From Branchiostoma floridae (Eukaryota; Chordata; Leptocardii; Amphioxiformes; Branchiostomatidae), in the NCBI RefSeq assembly GCF_000003815.2, contig NC_049985.1:23191406-23255405 (forward strand): a stretch of 64,000 nt of DNA. The letters are read 5' to 3'. Below the pieces are notes generated by a model that saw only the letters and a list, made by a program, of their open reading frames with translations, was not told where the DNA came from and searched no databases. Below are positions 10,601 through 21,895 of the stretch, piece after piece. Within the stretch, counting starts at the first letter, position 1, and every line of letters begins with the position of its first letter. The position numbers and the translations under genes are program-made.

Positions 10601-13600
10601 TGCAATAAAGGGACGTATTGGCTCCGTTCAAAAGGACCATTTGTTCTACCGAGACGACCTCTTATGCCATGGTTCCAGTATTGCATACGTATGTGTGACA
10701 ACAGACATAGGAGCCTGAGGAAACGTTAGTAGGGCACACAAATACACAGCATTGTACAGCTGTATATTGTCACATGAGGGGAGTTCAAGTTGCTTAGTGT
10801 AGGACAAATGATTTGTTGCCTGAGTGTCGTACCTTCATTGCTTGTTAGAATTTGTTGCTTTGTGGTCTTCTGAAGCTGGTCAAACTCTGTCCTCTCGACA
10901 TATTGTGTCAAAACCTGGCGACAAATGATAATGCAAAGTTGTATCACTGTACAGTACAGAACATTTTACGACATTGGAAATTAGAATAACATGAAGTAAC
11001 ATTATAGCAAATACAAACTGCAATTTATTATACAATTTAGGTTAGAGCATTTCATAAAGCTTAGACTTTTTCTTACGTTAGCTGTAGTTGCAGGTGTGAC
11101 TGCTTTTGCTGTTCCGATTTGCGGAAACACTCCCGTTTCCAGATCCATTCTAGTAGAGGACATTCTAGGAATCGTCACACCATCAGCTGTCTTCCGCGAA
11201 ATCAAGGCTGTTGTATCTTCCGTCGTCACGGTCATCATGGTCTGTTTCAGATGTAGATGTTAGTCAATTCCAAGTCACCAAGAATATTTAAAGATTATAC
11301 ATTGGTAACACGTTTGAAGTATTCTAAATAAAATTTTCACAATAATTCAAAGTTGTCCTAAGAGATGAAAGAAAAGTTTGAACATGTGTGAACATATTTT
11401 GGTAACATTGTGAAAGTAACAGCACAACCCCTTATGTAAAATAATTTTCTGGATAAGGCTACCATTTCTATAACCTGGAAGCGATACGCGTTATTGACAA
11501 AAGAAACTGGATATTCTATTTTTCTATTAACTCGTGCTTCTTGTTTGACATAAAAGCAAAACAGTAGAGGTCTAAGACCGCACGTTGAATGCAAGGTAGG
11601 GAACCAACCGAGAGGTTTCCATTTTTGTTTCCCAGTGTAGAACCGGTAGGGGTGGCGGGGAATGGTGACACTGGTCGGCTTGTCGTACCACTCCGCTCCA
11701 GAGAACTGTTGAGTGTTGGAGGATGAGTCTCCTGCACGGTTGTGAGGAATGCGACGAGACCAGCTCCGGCACCAATGCCAATGGCGGCTGCTACAACAAC
11801 TGCGATGATGACGAGTTTGATCACTAAGGAACTGTGAGATGTCACGTTGAAGCATCTAGGAAACACACAACCGTCTGCAGCATCGTTGTTATCTGTGAGC
11901 AGAAAATATTCCATATCTTCATTTCATTCGTGTTGTCGATTTGCATTCTAATGATCTGTATATGACCACTAAACTTTTTGTGTTGATTGCATCAATCAAG
12001 AGATTGTGGAAAAAGGTTTGAATATACATTTTAGGATCTTCTACGTATTGTGTATATATGTTGGCCATCGGGAGCAATGCAGTCGTTATTCCAAATAAAG
12101 GACAATCCACTTTGGTCAAGTATGTTTAAATAGCGTCATGCTCTCAACTGAGACTCCATCCATTCCTTTGTGGCGGAAAACGTTATTGTCACAAGATGCC
12201 AACGACAAAACGTACCAAATTACAAAGAATGTGCTCTTTAAAATACATTGGTAAGAAAAGGTTAGTTTCGTTTGTTACAAACCTCATAGAATTTTCTATT
12301 CACCTCATAGAATACATGCTTCTTGTTTTTTCTTGGACGACTCACTTTAATTCAGTTCTTTTTAAATTCTCCTAATTTGATTTGCTGTTGTCCTTGAATT
12401 GTTCTACCCATTTCTTTGTGGTAGAAATGATAAATGTTACAGATGCAAATAGCAAAACGTACCTCCGTCGTTCTGTCGTAACACACCCGCCGCGTACATC
12501 GGGTTCTTTAACAGCCCAGCATCGTTACGGCCCTTCTTATTTGTATCTTCTGCAGTTGGCTGTCCACCGTGTCCTCTTTGCTGACTAGCTTGTCGTGGGT
12601 CGTTGGTATCTTCTTCCTCAGTGTACTGGCCCACATTGTCGGTATAGTCATGGGACTCATCGGTGCTAGGCGATTGCTCTTTAGTTTCTTCCTCTTTGAC
12701 GGAATTTGCCGAAGGGCCTGTAGCTTAAAGCAGATTTGCAGTAAACAAAAATATGCCCGCATGTTACATTAAATCTTGTAGACGCCACTAAAATGTTTCA
12801 TATAATCGGTAGCGCTTTGAGCTCAGGGCCAAGAGGTCCCGAGTTTGAATCCTGCCATGTCTCCGATCTTGTGCCTTCGAGAACTTCACATGACTTTCGT
12901 CACTTTACTTTCTTTTCGTCACTTTACACTTAACTCAGGTGAAAATGAGTACCTCGTTAAATGGAGGTGCCGTGTTCGGAGAGAGCCACACACCGCGCAC
13001 GTAAAAGAACCCGCCGCACTTATCGAAAAGTAGGGGACCCTTGAGTAGATCAAACTATTCTGGCTTAAATGGGGTAGGGAATTTCCCGAGCAGCCTTAAT
13101 TCGTACCCCTTGCTTCGCCTATTTTTTCAGTTAGTCCTCTCACTCTTATTGAGCATTTGAGCTGGTCCCAATCATGATGTTTCTGCCCTAGGGAGAAGAG
13201 ATGCTCTTACAGTTACAATGTACCCCGTAACATGGGAATGGAATTAAAACAATACAATCTGAATAAAAATTGAATTCTTAGTTAAAAGGGATGGTTGAAT
13301 TAACTTCAATAATGATTTGTTAGTCCAAAGAAGCCAGTAACCTTAAGCTGTTCTCATTGAACAATGTTTAATCGCTCTCCAGACAATTACTTGAAGTTGT
13401 TGTTAACGACTTTACGGTGTGAAAAAGGGTTTAAGTGATCTTTTTCAAACCGATTCTTCTTTTTTTTTTTCAAAAGAATTCCCCAAATCCAATCGGCCTT
13501 TGTTTTCCGTGTGGTATTTTTGATAGGTTCTGTAAATATCAGATGGCGGCAAGCTATAACAAAGTATAGTGTAAACAACAACGTATACTTGCGCAGTGCA

Positions 13601-13957
13601 TGTATGTGGTCTAGATGTCTGTTCGGACGCCGGATATTATGTTCAAATCCACTCAAAATCTTTTGCATTACATTACTTTTCAAAAGAAGAGTCTGAGTCT
13701 GCAAAAGTTAGGTCCTGTTGTAGCATCCATGCTATCAACTGATATGAATTCACTGAAAGGGGGGGGGGGGGCGTCTTTCAAAACTATTAACAACTTCTCA
13801 CATTGTACAGTCAGTTCAATCGGACATACATGTACGCTCGCGCACACATTCAGTCTTTAAATTTCTTTACATATTCCCCGGTGGTAGAAATGGTAAATGT
13901 CATGAGAAGTTGTACTCTTCATAAACGTGCGTACACGCGCGCCCACGTGCGCGCGCG

Positions 13958-14018
<61 letters not shown>

Positions 14019-17000
14019 ACACACACGCACACACACACACTCAGTCTTTACATTGGTCTACTCATTAATTTGTGATTAAAATGGTAAATGTTACAAGAAT
14101 ACCAAAAACAAAACGTACCTCCGTTGTCCTGTTGTAACGCACCCGCCGCGTACATCGGGTTCTCCAACAGGCGGGCACCGTTACGGCCCATCTTGTCTTT
14201 ACCTCCTAGTTCTGCAGTTGGCTGTTCACTCTGCTGATTTGCCTGTCCTGGGTCGTTCATGTCTTTTTCCTCAGTGTAGTGGCCCACATTGTCGGAATAG
14301 TAATGGGACTCATAGGTGCCTGGAGATTTATCTTTGGCTTCGTAGTACAGAATCGTACGTTCTGAACAAATTATAAAGAATATGCTCTTTGACCACATCA
14401 TAATTCACCCTATTCAGACCGGGCTTTTTTGGTCAACCCCGGACGGGGGTGGGGGTTGTGTCTTTTGAGGCCCTCCCCTTCTAAGTCCTATAAATCTTGA
14501 ATGACTTATCGTACAACAACCAAATTTTACGGGAATGATGTAGACATGATATCTAACGCTTTAGAAAATGATGACGCTATAATGTAATATAATATGACGT
14601 AATAATGACGTCATCATTTTGATTACATGGACTAAACCCATGAAAAAAATGGTATCCCAGAAAGCGTCAAGGGATACTACAAAAATGTGACAGCAAGCGC
14701 TAATAATAGAATTAAAATGTTTGTTACAACTTGTTTTGCCAAAAGCAAGAAGATGTTTAATTTGAGGATGAATTGGTTTCAAATAAGCAATTCTCCTCAT
14801 AGAATACATATTTAATAATACGTTTTCAACGAACAAATCACTTTAATTCATTTTTGCATTTTGCCGCCTTAGCGGCAAAATGCTCTGAGGCCAGAATAGT
14901 GGGCGTTGTGATGAACGGACCTGTTCAATACTGTAATTCCTGATTTTTTTCACTGTAATGTTATGTTCACTGTTTTCACGGTGACGACTGTAACGTGAAC
15001 TTATCATTACCGATAAAAAATAATTCACAGACATTTTTCATGTGCACTTGCCTCGACAGTGAACATATAGTTCCGAGAACAAGTTCAATTTTCTCAGACC
15101 GTGAAAATTTGGTACCGTGAAGATAAAGTGATTTACAGTATCTGCTAAGAATTTGTATACTTCTTAAAAGCTCTGTCATAAGTCATTGTTTGTGGTCCGT
15201 AATTGCCCCTGATATTTCATTAAATTTAATAAATGAAGTATGATATTCCTTAGATTGGTGCAGCATATCATCAAATAATTGCTTTAACATTTAACCATGC
15301 ATTAGCAATTCATAAAGATGAAATGTTTTCCAAATAAATCGAATATATATACATAACACTTACATATAGCGTCCCAGAGGCCCTTGCGAATATTCATAAT
15401 TTGATCCGCGAAAATCCGTAAATTTCCCTACCATCTTCCCACACCCGCAGTACAAAAACTATCCGGTTCTAGAGGTAAAGTTACCCATCAAAATAAAGGA
15501 TATAAGTTTCTTTTTCTTGTGATGTGTTTATTTTGCTTGTAAATTTTTAAAATGCCAGAAATTCGCCGGTGTAAGCGGGGAGGTCGGGTCTTCGGATCCT
15601 GCTTCCACACTTCCGGGAACCCCCACTTTACTGCGCTTGCGCTTCGCCGTCTTGTCAATTTGAAAGGATTTGTCGATCTTTAATGATAAAAATCACCGAA
15701 CGAATTTTATTTTTTCTTGTTTGCATTTCTATCCATAGTAGTCGCCGTTGTGATGGAGTGATGTTGAGATGAACGGACCTGTCCAATTCATGCCAAACAT
15801 TTCTATACCTGTTAAAACGGGCATTTTTTCAACACGTTCGCACTGGCGCAGTGGTTAAAGTTTACGCATTCTAAACCAATGCACCCGGTTCGAATCCGGG
15901 GAGGTAGATTTTTTTTTTCTTCTTTTTTACACCATTAAAATACTAATTTTTACATCCATTTGGCCACACCAATTTATTTCTTTGGTTAACGGATTCGCCG
16001 CTTCGTTTTTTTGCCGAATAGAAATAAAAATTAAAAAAAAAACAACTTAAAAATGCCCCGCAACAGAGCTCACTCAAAAACAGGCAGTGTAGTGAAATTT
16101 GCTGCACTTCACGCAAATTTTAACAGGTGGCGTCTAGATCTAGATTCAGGCACATATGTGAATCTCTCCATGCGCCAATATCAGGTTTAGTTACTCTGTT
16201 CTATTTATATGACATTCTAATAACTAGAAAAAAACGTTCACACACGCAAACATTGGCAAAATGCCAGCTTTTTAAAAGCACTTGTTTTAATACTCCTAGT
16301 ATATGTAATTTGCTGTTGTCGTTGAATTGCTCTTCTCATTCCTTTGTGGTAGAATGGTAAATGGTGCAAGAATGCAAACAGCTAAACTTACTAGTCTCCA
16401 AGCAGACCCTACGGTGCCTTAGAAACATCAAGCTGACCAAAGAGTATGGCCGGCCAAATGGAGTCAAACGGACACCGGTGCCGGCTTTACTCCTTGGCCA
16501 CCTTTTGTATTATCTCTAGGCACCATAGGGTCTGCAGTTTGGAGACTAGAACTTACTTCCGACGTCATGTCGTAACACACCCGCCGCGTACATCGGGTTC
16601 TCCAACAGGCGGGCACCGTTACGGCCCATCTTGTCTGTATCTTCTGCAGTTGGCTGTCCATCGTGTCCGCTTTGCAGACTAGCCTGTCGTTGGTAGTTGA
16701 TATTTTCTTCCTCAGTGTAGTGGCCCAAGAAGTTGGAATAGTAATGCAACTCATTGGTGCCATGAGATTGTTCGTTGGCTTCGTTGTACAGAATCGAACG
16801 TTCTAAACAGATTACAAAGAATGTGCTCTTTAGTGGTACAAAAATCAAGACAACATCATAATGTGCAAAATATTGCATGCCTTCAGTTACCAATTTAAAA
16901 AAGAAAGGGAAATGTGAAAAATGTTTCAATTTACAAAGATATGCTGTAGAGACCGAAAGCTCCATAAAAGGCTATTCTTAACCATCTGAATAGAGAAGAA

Positions 17001-19420
17001 AAACATTGGTTAGATGATGTTTAATTTGGATATTGATTGGTTACAAACAAGTAAATTCTCCTCACAGAATGCATGCTTTTTGTTTTCCACTTCAATTTAG
17101 TTTGTTTTTAAATTCTCTTAGTTTAATTTGCTGTTGTCCTCTTTTCATTTCTTTGGGGTAGAAATGATGAATGTTACAAGAATGCCAACAACAAAACGTA
17201 CCTCCGTCGCCCTGTTGTAACACACCCGCCGCGTACATCGGGCTCTGCAACAGGCAGGCACCGTTACGGTCTGTCTTGTCTGTATCTTCTGCAGTTGGCT
17301 GGGACTCATAGGTACAAGAAGATTGTTCGTTGGCTTCGTTGTACAGAATCGTACGTCCTGAACAAATTACAGAATTTGCTCTTTTACACCATCACAATTA
17401 ATAGAAACCCATAATGTACAAAATAATGCCTTACCAACTAAAAAAAGGAAAATATGAAAAGGTTTTATTAATTACATTTACAAAAATTTAATGTGAAGAC
17501 ATGAAGAAGCTCCCTAGAATCATAATCTTTAAAACGTTAGATAAGAAAATAAAACAAAATTGCTTATTGATAAGAAAAGATGGTTTACTTTTGGTATTGG
17601 TTGGTTATACAGAAGTAATTCTCGTCATAGAAAATATTTTTAAAAAAAAATCATGTGATATATTAATCTAGTTTCAGTGACTGAGTGATCTATGCAAAAC
17701 TTCTCTTAGTTTTATTCGCTTTCGTCCTTTGTAAATTATTTTACAGACTATCTAAATATCAAATGTCAGCAAGTTGCAAAGAAGGTTACTATTCTTTATG
17801 AATGAATTGCATCTACATACAAAGTGCACGTATAATTTTGTACTACATTTCAAAGAAAAGAGTTTTAGTCTGCAATTGTTAGATCCTTTTGTATGGACGT
17901 GAGTACAATTTATACAGTAAACTGACATGTAAAGGTCCCTTCATTTGAATTCACAGAAAACATTATTCCAGTCAAATAACTAGAGTTCCTGGACAGTTCA
18001 GACATTGTCAAATGATACACTGACGTATCATAATATACAATTGATTATCCAAATAAGGTCCTGCATGAACTAAATCTTCTCCTCCAATATGACGCATGTT
18101 ATTTGAAGAATAAAAGTCTTTTCTTAACGATGAAGGCTATCTCAACATTTCCTTATCAATAGTGCAAGTCATCTCGACACCAATCGCCAGCCCCTTCTTG
18201 ACTTATTTTTTTTATTAAGCTTGAGACTTATTTGGCTTCAAGAGTTTGGTACGAGGCCAAACTTACGTACCTTCCGTTGAGTGAGGTCTTAATTTGCATA
18301 CTTAATATCTATAGATATCTCTCCTTCTCATCTTTTTATGTGACGAGTTTGAGATTCCTATCATTGAATGCAGTGGATTTATAAACTTTCTTCATTATCA
18401 ATGCAAATTAGTTGTTGATGTGCGTAGTTTACATTATGTGCATCATCAATAAAGCTGTATACATACCAAAAATCATGACGATCCGTCACTATATTCTTGA
18501 GTTATTCTTCTAGATCTCTTGAAACACTGTAGACTACGGTTGTCCCCACAAAAATACTAATAAGGGCCTCAAACTTATACCGCTACCTTTCTGAACAAAG
18601 AGCTATCTACTACTTAACATCATTAGCATGTCATATCATGTCCAGAACACAAGGCATCAAATCTGGAAGTTCCTTTGCAGTACCGTAAGGAAACTGAGCA
18701 TCTTATTGTTTTACGTCCTTTCCACAGAATAAATATCACGATACATTGTAATCCACACAGGCATTCTCGAGCTCGAGAAATCGTGTTCACACATACAAAC
18801 CTTCATGGCGATGATAATAAATAAAATTGTAATGTTGAATATGCATGTACGTATACAGAGAGATACACACACACGAAGGTTATAACAAATTGTAACGTTA
18901 CCTTGGATTTCCCCCTGTCGTAAAGCACCTGGTCCATAGTTCTGGTTACCAACGAAGCCTCCAGTCACAGGGACTTGGCTGTACGTCCCAATATCGGTTG
19001 GTTCTCTACTCTGGGTACCGGTTTGTCGTAGATGATGGCAGGCATTGCTGTTCGGATCTTCACAGTTCTCATCGAGCTCGATTTCTCTATCTGTTGTGAA
19101 ATGTAATCAACGAAAATAAACATCTGAAAGTTCATGATTTTTTAGGATACTAGTTTGACCAATGCTTCATTAGATGATAATGTTGATATTGTTAGATCGA
19201 TGGCCTTCAAATTTGCATTAAGTGACAATTTGTGACGGTCTATGGAGTATTTTACTGTTGTCGTCATACAAACAATAGGCTTTTTTCACCTACCTGAATC
19301 CACATCTTGGCGTGAAGGTGATGGCAGCTTGGAATTAGGTAAGGTAGGGAGGGGCCTCCCCTGAGTGCTTGTCTTCGGTAAGGCAGGTAGGGGCCTTCCT
19401 CTGGTGCTTGTTTTTCTCAT
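7629..19420 (-). CDS. Lectin receptor A (13-exon model): NPxY tail, one TM, discoidin-like and F-type lectin domains
   Basis: Reconstructed exons, 5' to 3': 19420-19294, 19090-18902, 17357-17202, 16802-16557, 14361-14119, 12717-12463, 11892-11609, 11241-11077, 10914-10833, 10490-10047, 9146-8960, 8323-8082, 7645-7629. All junctions are phase-consistent and give 878 aa. Residues 1-42 are an Arg/Pro tail with two SH3-ligand-like RPLPxLP motifs. Residues 43-105 are acidic. Residues 106-405 come from four duplicated exons each ending in a PMYAAG motif. The TM segment is about 432-456, and 457-582 is a Ser/Thr/Pro-rich stalk. Residues 583-730 are discoidin-like and 731-873 are an F-type lectin. 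No signal peptide is seen, so the N-terminus is inferred to be cytoplasmic (type II). The likely role is a carbohydrate-binding surface receptor with endocytic or signalling motifs; the ligand is unknown. Paralogues B and C lie immediately upstream. Confidence 0.65.
8082..8323 (-). CDS. Gene A exon 12, F-type lectin second half
   Basis: A 242-nt exon, the same size as in genes C and D. It holds the fucose-binding signature NRQDCCSER (R-x-D-x4-R), the adjacent Cys pair, a [10 protein letters not shown] strand and the closing LCEVQV. Acceptor CTACAG|GGT, donor GTGGGT (weaker than GTAGGT in C). Reading through the donor would stop after about 12 codons, which could be an alternative end. Confidence 0.75.
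8386..8410. repeat. (TG)n microsatellite
   Basis: Short TG run in the intron between the two lectin exons. Confidence 0.85.
8470..8865 (+). repeat. Tandem pair and probable retroposon 3' end
   Basis: A block of about 115 bp (CTTATTTGATTA-TTCTAAGTTTGT...) occurs twice in a row (about 8470-8585 and 8591-8706). It is followed by TGTACATGAGG...AATAAAAAATAATAAAA, which resembles a LINE 3' terminus. No coding part is visible. Confidence 0.4.
8960..9146 (-). CDS. Gene A exon 11, F-type lectin first half
   Basis: 187 nt, entered in phase 1 and left in phase 2. It encodes NVALGKSAFQTTT, a HAVDGN strand, SCTHT (candidate ligand histidine) and [11 protein letters not shown], the standard opening of F-type lectins. 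Acceptor TGCTCCAG|GA, donor CAG|GTATGT. Confidence 0.75.
9147..10046 (-). other. Intron 10 of gene A
   Basis: No gene. 9540-9990 is rich in GAATG/CATTC-type words in both orientations. It may be a degenerate foldback repeat; no clear termini were found. Confidence 0.4.
10047..10490 (-). CDS. Gene A exon 10, discoidin-like (F5/8C) domain
   Basis: A single 444-nt phase 1-1 exon of 148 codons. Visible elements are SWVVGSTGTPWV, KALDGDTGTYWNP, a FDFTVPETLTRIAVNNYGD strand, FTLQKSQVG, then GTARYWRFLITRTNSG and the closing LRELNFHG. This matches the galactose-binding-like jelly-roll layout. The same exon occurs in genes C (438 nt) and D (432 nt). Confidence 0.8.
10833..10914 (-). CDS. Gene A exon 9, stalk
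   Basis: 82 nt, phase 0 to 1. It encodes VLTQYVERTEFDQLQKTTKQ, a short charged, helix-prone stalk. A counterpart of the same length is present in C (34392-34473). Confidence 0.65.
11077..11241 (-). CDS. Gene A exon 8, Thr-rich stalk
   Basis: 165 nt, phase 0-0, Thr/Ser/Ala-rich (TVTTEDTTALISR...TPATTAN). It is probably an O-glycosylated extracellular stalk. In gene C only the last few codons survive near 34608-34635. Because the exon is phase-neutral it can be skipped without a frameshift. Confidence 0.6.
11609..11892 (-). CDS. Gene A exon 7, membrane-spanning exon
   Basis: 284 nt, phase 1 in and 0 out. After DNNDAADGCVFPRCFNVTS comes the hydrophobic segment LVIIAVVVAAAIGIGAGAGL, then a Pro/Ser/Thr-rich run (SRPVSPFPATPTGS). 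This single TM segment separates the tyrosine-motif exons from the lectin domains. The donor GTTGGT is unusual but gives the phase that exon 8 needs. A second frame of the exon is also open (see findings). Confidence 0.7.
12463..12717 (-). CDS. Gene A exon 6, NPxY exon (KNPMY)
   Basis: 255 nt, phase 1-1, from acceptor AGCTACAG. It belongs to the longer exon subtype shared with B exon 4 and C exon 4 (SVKEEETKEQSP lead). It ends with [16 protein letters not shown] before the donor GTACGT. NPMY fits the NPxY endocytosis/PTB-binding consensus. Confidence 0.7.
12812..13170 (+). repeat. tRNA-derived SINE, plus orientation
   Basis: Starts with a tRNA-like head (GGTAGCGC...GAGTTTGAATCCTG B-box-like). 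It continues through the ACTCAGGTGAAAATGAGTAC core and the GTAAAAGAACCCGCC and GGAATTTCCCGAGCAGCC blocks shared with the copy at 30530-30888. Located in intron 5 of gene A. Confidence 0.7.
13949..14040. repeat. (GC)n followed by (CA)n microsatellite
   Basis: Alternating GC of about 18 bp runs into about 75 bp of CA. Long alternating purine-pyrimidine tracts such as this can adopt Z-DNA. Located in intron 5 of gene A. Confidence 0.9.
14119..14361 (-). CDS. Gene A exon 5, NPxY exon (ENPMY)
   Basis: 243 nt, phase 1-1. It opens with RTILYYEAKDKSPG, has the tyrosine-rich stretch YESHYYSDNVGHYTEE, and ends in [17 protein letters not shown]. Donor GTACGT, acceptor TTTGTTCAG. It is a duplicate of exons 3 and 4 together with flanking intron. 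Confidence 0.75.
14403..14720. mobile_element. piggyBac-like MITE, one end only
   Basis: CACCCTATTCAGACCGGGCTTTTTTGGTC matches the left end of the complete element at 41173-42088, including the G-run and the TATGACGTAATAATGACGTC interior. The right terminus is not visible. Confidence 0.5.
14721..16383. other. Intron 4 of gene A, distal part
   Basis: Non-coding. It contains a small perfect hairpin (TTGCCGCC-TTA-GGCGGCAA type, near 14864-14882) and the tRNA-like element at 15837-15908. The block near 16290-16360 is the duplicated intron that accompanies each NPxY exon. Confidence 0.4.
15837..15908 (+). tRNA. tRNA-like pseudogene or SINE head
   Basis: It has a perfect A box (TGGCGCAGTGG, 15844), a 5-bp anticodon stem GCATT/AATGC with loop CTAAACC, a T arm CCCGG-TTCGAAT-CCGGG and a T-run just after it. 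The acceptor stem pairs poorly (about four of seven) and the variable loop is a single base. It could be transcribed by Pol III but is not a sound tRNA. Confidence 0.4.
16392..16548. mobile_element. 157-bp MITE inserted at a splice donor
   Basis: Terminal inverted repeats begin TAGTCTCCAA and include GCAGACCCTA. The flanks AAACTTAC (16384-16391) and GAACTTAC (16549-16556) form a 7-of-8 target duplication, hAT-like in size. The right-hand duplicate contains the splice donor of gene A exon 4. Confidence 0.8.
16557..16802 (-). CDS. Gene A exon 4, NPxY exon (ENPMY)
   Basis: 246 nt, phase 1-1. RSILYNEANEQSHG lead, acidic centre, then [17 protein letters not shown]. The donor is GTAAGT instead of the family's GTACGT, because the MITE inserted here left one copy of the target duplication on the exon side. 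The terminal residues are altered (HDVGS). Confidence 0.7.
17202..17357 (-). CDS. Gene A exon 3, shortened exon with broken NPxY
   Basis: 156 nt, phase 1-1. It is the same exon type with an internal in-frame loss of about 30 codons. The motif reads QSPMYAAG, so the Asn of NPxY is Ser. It keeps RTILYNEANEQ and a good donor (GTACGT). Confidence 0.65.
18270..18720. repeat. Dispersed repeat in intron 2 of gene A
   Basis: Homologous to the same intron in B (about 24.7-25.6 kb) and C (about 38.4-39.3 kb). It is more distantly related to 49.18-49.60 kb, sharing ATTCTTGAGTTAT and ATATCAAATC-type blocks. The relatedness outside the array suggests an interspersed repeat carried along by the gene duplication. 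Confidence 0.45.
18902..19090 (-). CDS. Gene A exon 2
   Basis: 189 nt, phase 1-1. Encodes [20 protein letters not shown], then [19 protein letters not shown]. Acidic and tyrosine-containing, cytoplasmic by inference. Donor GTAACG, acceptor CACAACAG. Confidence 0.7.
19294..19420 (-). CDS. Gene A exon 1, start codon and SH3-ligand-like tail
   Basis: The ATG at 19420 opens MRKTSTRGRPLPALPK, and a near-duplicate TSTQGRPLPTLPN follows. Both RPLPxLP units fit the class I SH3 ligand pattern +-x-x-P-x-x-P. There is no hydrophobic signal peptide. The donor GTAGGT is strong. The same start is found in B and C. Confidence 0.75.
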
Positions 19421-20165
19421 TTTCTTTCAACCAATAAGCTCACCTTGTCCAAGTGTGGGCGCTGCGCCCAGAATTCGATAAAACAAAAATGACGTTCTAA
19501 AACGAAATTATCACAAGAAAAAGGAATAGAATCGGTCACAAGCAAAATGTGAAATGTTTGTCTTTTGACGATGGTTTAAAGACATTGCAGGCACACGACC
19601 GTACCTAGACTAATGAGGTAATATCTCATGAAATATTAGTTTCCCAAGGGTGTAAGTAATCATCTTCAAAGCAGCAGTGTTCTTTTAGCCCACGTGTTGG
19701 TACAAATTGCAGTTAGTTTTCAATACACAAAGATCTTTCATCGTCATACTACACCAGATTGAATTGTTCTCGAAACACCTCAAGTTATGTCAATCTTAAA
19801 TAGACGATAATAACAACATACATTCTGCTAATTTCAACCCATGGTACGATTGCTTTATCAACACGACAGAAAAAACAGAGAGAATCCTGCCAACTAGATT
19901 GTCATCAACACAATATTCTAACTGTTAGTTCAAAGAGAAGATATCAGAAAAATGATTTATGGCAATCAAAGCTCTTTATTTCGTTTCAACTGTTACAACT
20001 GACCAGCATGCACCATTTCAAAGACTACAATGTCTAATTTGACCCCTTTAAGAGTGCATATTTAATTCTGCACTATGGTATATCATATGAATCACATACC
20101 CAAATCGAGGAATTTGATGACAGGATTTCGATGCAGTTGGTCTATACATTCTATGGCACTTTTGC

Positions 20166-20206
<41 letters not shown>

Positions 20207-21895
20207 ACACACACATACACACACACACAAAAAAAAAAAAACTTTACGAGATAACATTATCAAGAGAAAACGACGCAGCTTGGAATATTCCAGCATGACT
20301 TAGAATTGAAACCAAATTTTTTACTTCAAGTTTATTTTTCATCAAACACAATTGCTTTCCGTTCATGGAAACGTGAACCATCCTATAAGATGAGCTGGTT
20401 AATTTTACAGAACGTAAATTTTTGTAATCATCACATTACTGTGGCTAACACTTTCAAACAAAATACACTTACTTTACACATGTACAAAATCTACTGATTA
20501 GATGCACTTTATGATACACTGATTATGACTATGCACATGCAGGGGTTCTTTTAAACATGGGAGCAAAAAAAGCAAGGAAGGGGCGCCACCTTACTACCTG
20601 CGTGCGCCCATTTGCTCATTTAATTGATTACCAATTCAACGTCGTATAATGTTTCAGCATAGACTTACTTTCCACCTTCACATAACATACAGTCTGTTTC
20701 AAAATGATTTTTATTCACATTGAAACTGTAAGACGAAAATACATGAAAATATATCTTATCATTTCAAGCTTTATTATTTTCAAAATTTTCACAAACATGT
20801 AAATCGCACCACAAAAAGAACATCTTTCCCATGGAAGAGTTCATTTTGAGAGGTAACGGAAAACAACTTTTTATGTACTGTAAATTGAACATCATTTGCA
20901 TGTTACTATGGTAACAAAGTAAATAAGATTGGAATGTGACATGAGTAATTACAAAATTCAACATAGTCAATTATAACATCAAATTGTTGTAAACATATTT
21001 CCCGAACAGGCATAATAGCTTAGTCTTCCAACAATTTCAACAACCTGCTATTGTTAGTTCCTCGTCTTTCTATCTTGCCACATCGACCTGATTCCAAACA
21101 TTCTCATAAATCCATTGATGTGAAACATGATATACTTTTGTCTCACACTGACACAGTTGTGGATTGTAGCAAATTTGCTACATTGTGGATATAACACAAC
21201 AAGGTTTCTCAAAATTTTAACAAAACATTTGTTCGCAATTTAGCTTCACAAAATGAACTTTTGCAAACAACATACTGATCAGAGTGTGGTGGAGAACTTG
21301 TGCTTTGGCTTAAAAGCAAGAAGTACTAAAAAGTACTTAAATAAAATAAATTGGTGCTGAAATGATAGCCATCATATGAGGGTAATTTAAAACGGCTTCT
21401 TGTAGCTATACAGTGCATTACTTCTTGAAATTTGCTTTTTTTGTAAATCTGACATTTATCTATCGTAAGTTTTAAAAAGTGTGGACATATAAAGGGTGAT
21501 TTGTGGATAGTTAACATTGTTAGATCCTTGCTTTATATACTATATTGGTATATAGATAAAAAGAAAAAAAATGGTATCAAAGTTTATCATTTACAAATTA
21601 GGTCTAATGCAGTAAAGTTTATATTATTCTGATATTTTGAAATTTTTGAAATTTGGATACATTTGCATATCAACATTTTACTTAAGTTCTAAATGTTCAT
21701 ACTGAGACAGAAGAATAGCCTTTGAAGGTGTTGCACGCCCCCAAGTGAACCAACAAGTTTGGACAGTATTTGTCACCATCTTCTTTGTATATCACAGGCA
21801 ACTGAATATACCTTTTATACAATAATGTTAACGAAAAACACACATTCAATTTATAACACACACACACCCTGAAGTAGCCTCAAAATGTCCCATTT
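19421..21895 (-). other. Spacer between genes A and B
   Basis: 19.43-19.98 kb is the 5' flank of A, homologous to the flanks of B (26.56-27.44 kb) and C (39.89-40.8 kb). 20.3-21.9 kb is the 3' flank of B, homologous to 28.3-30.1 kb. No other gene is seen. The minus-strand AATAAA at 19975-19980 recurs at 28272-28277 and 40747-40752 and could be the polyadenylation signal ending each unit. Confidence 0.5.
20167..20241. repeat. (CA)n microsatellite with A-run
   Basis: About 60 bp of CA with two TA interruptions, followed by a dozen A residues. Confidence 0.9.

Noticed and set aside
13803-14075. Protein with His-Thr run
   Set aside because: Translation of a (CA)n microsatellite.
15837-15908. 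Functional tRNA gene
   Set aside because: A and B boxes and two stems are good, but the acceptor stem pairs in only about half its positions and the variable loop is too short.
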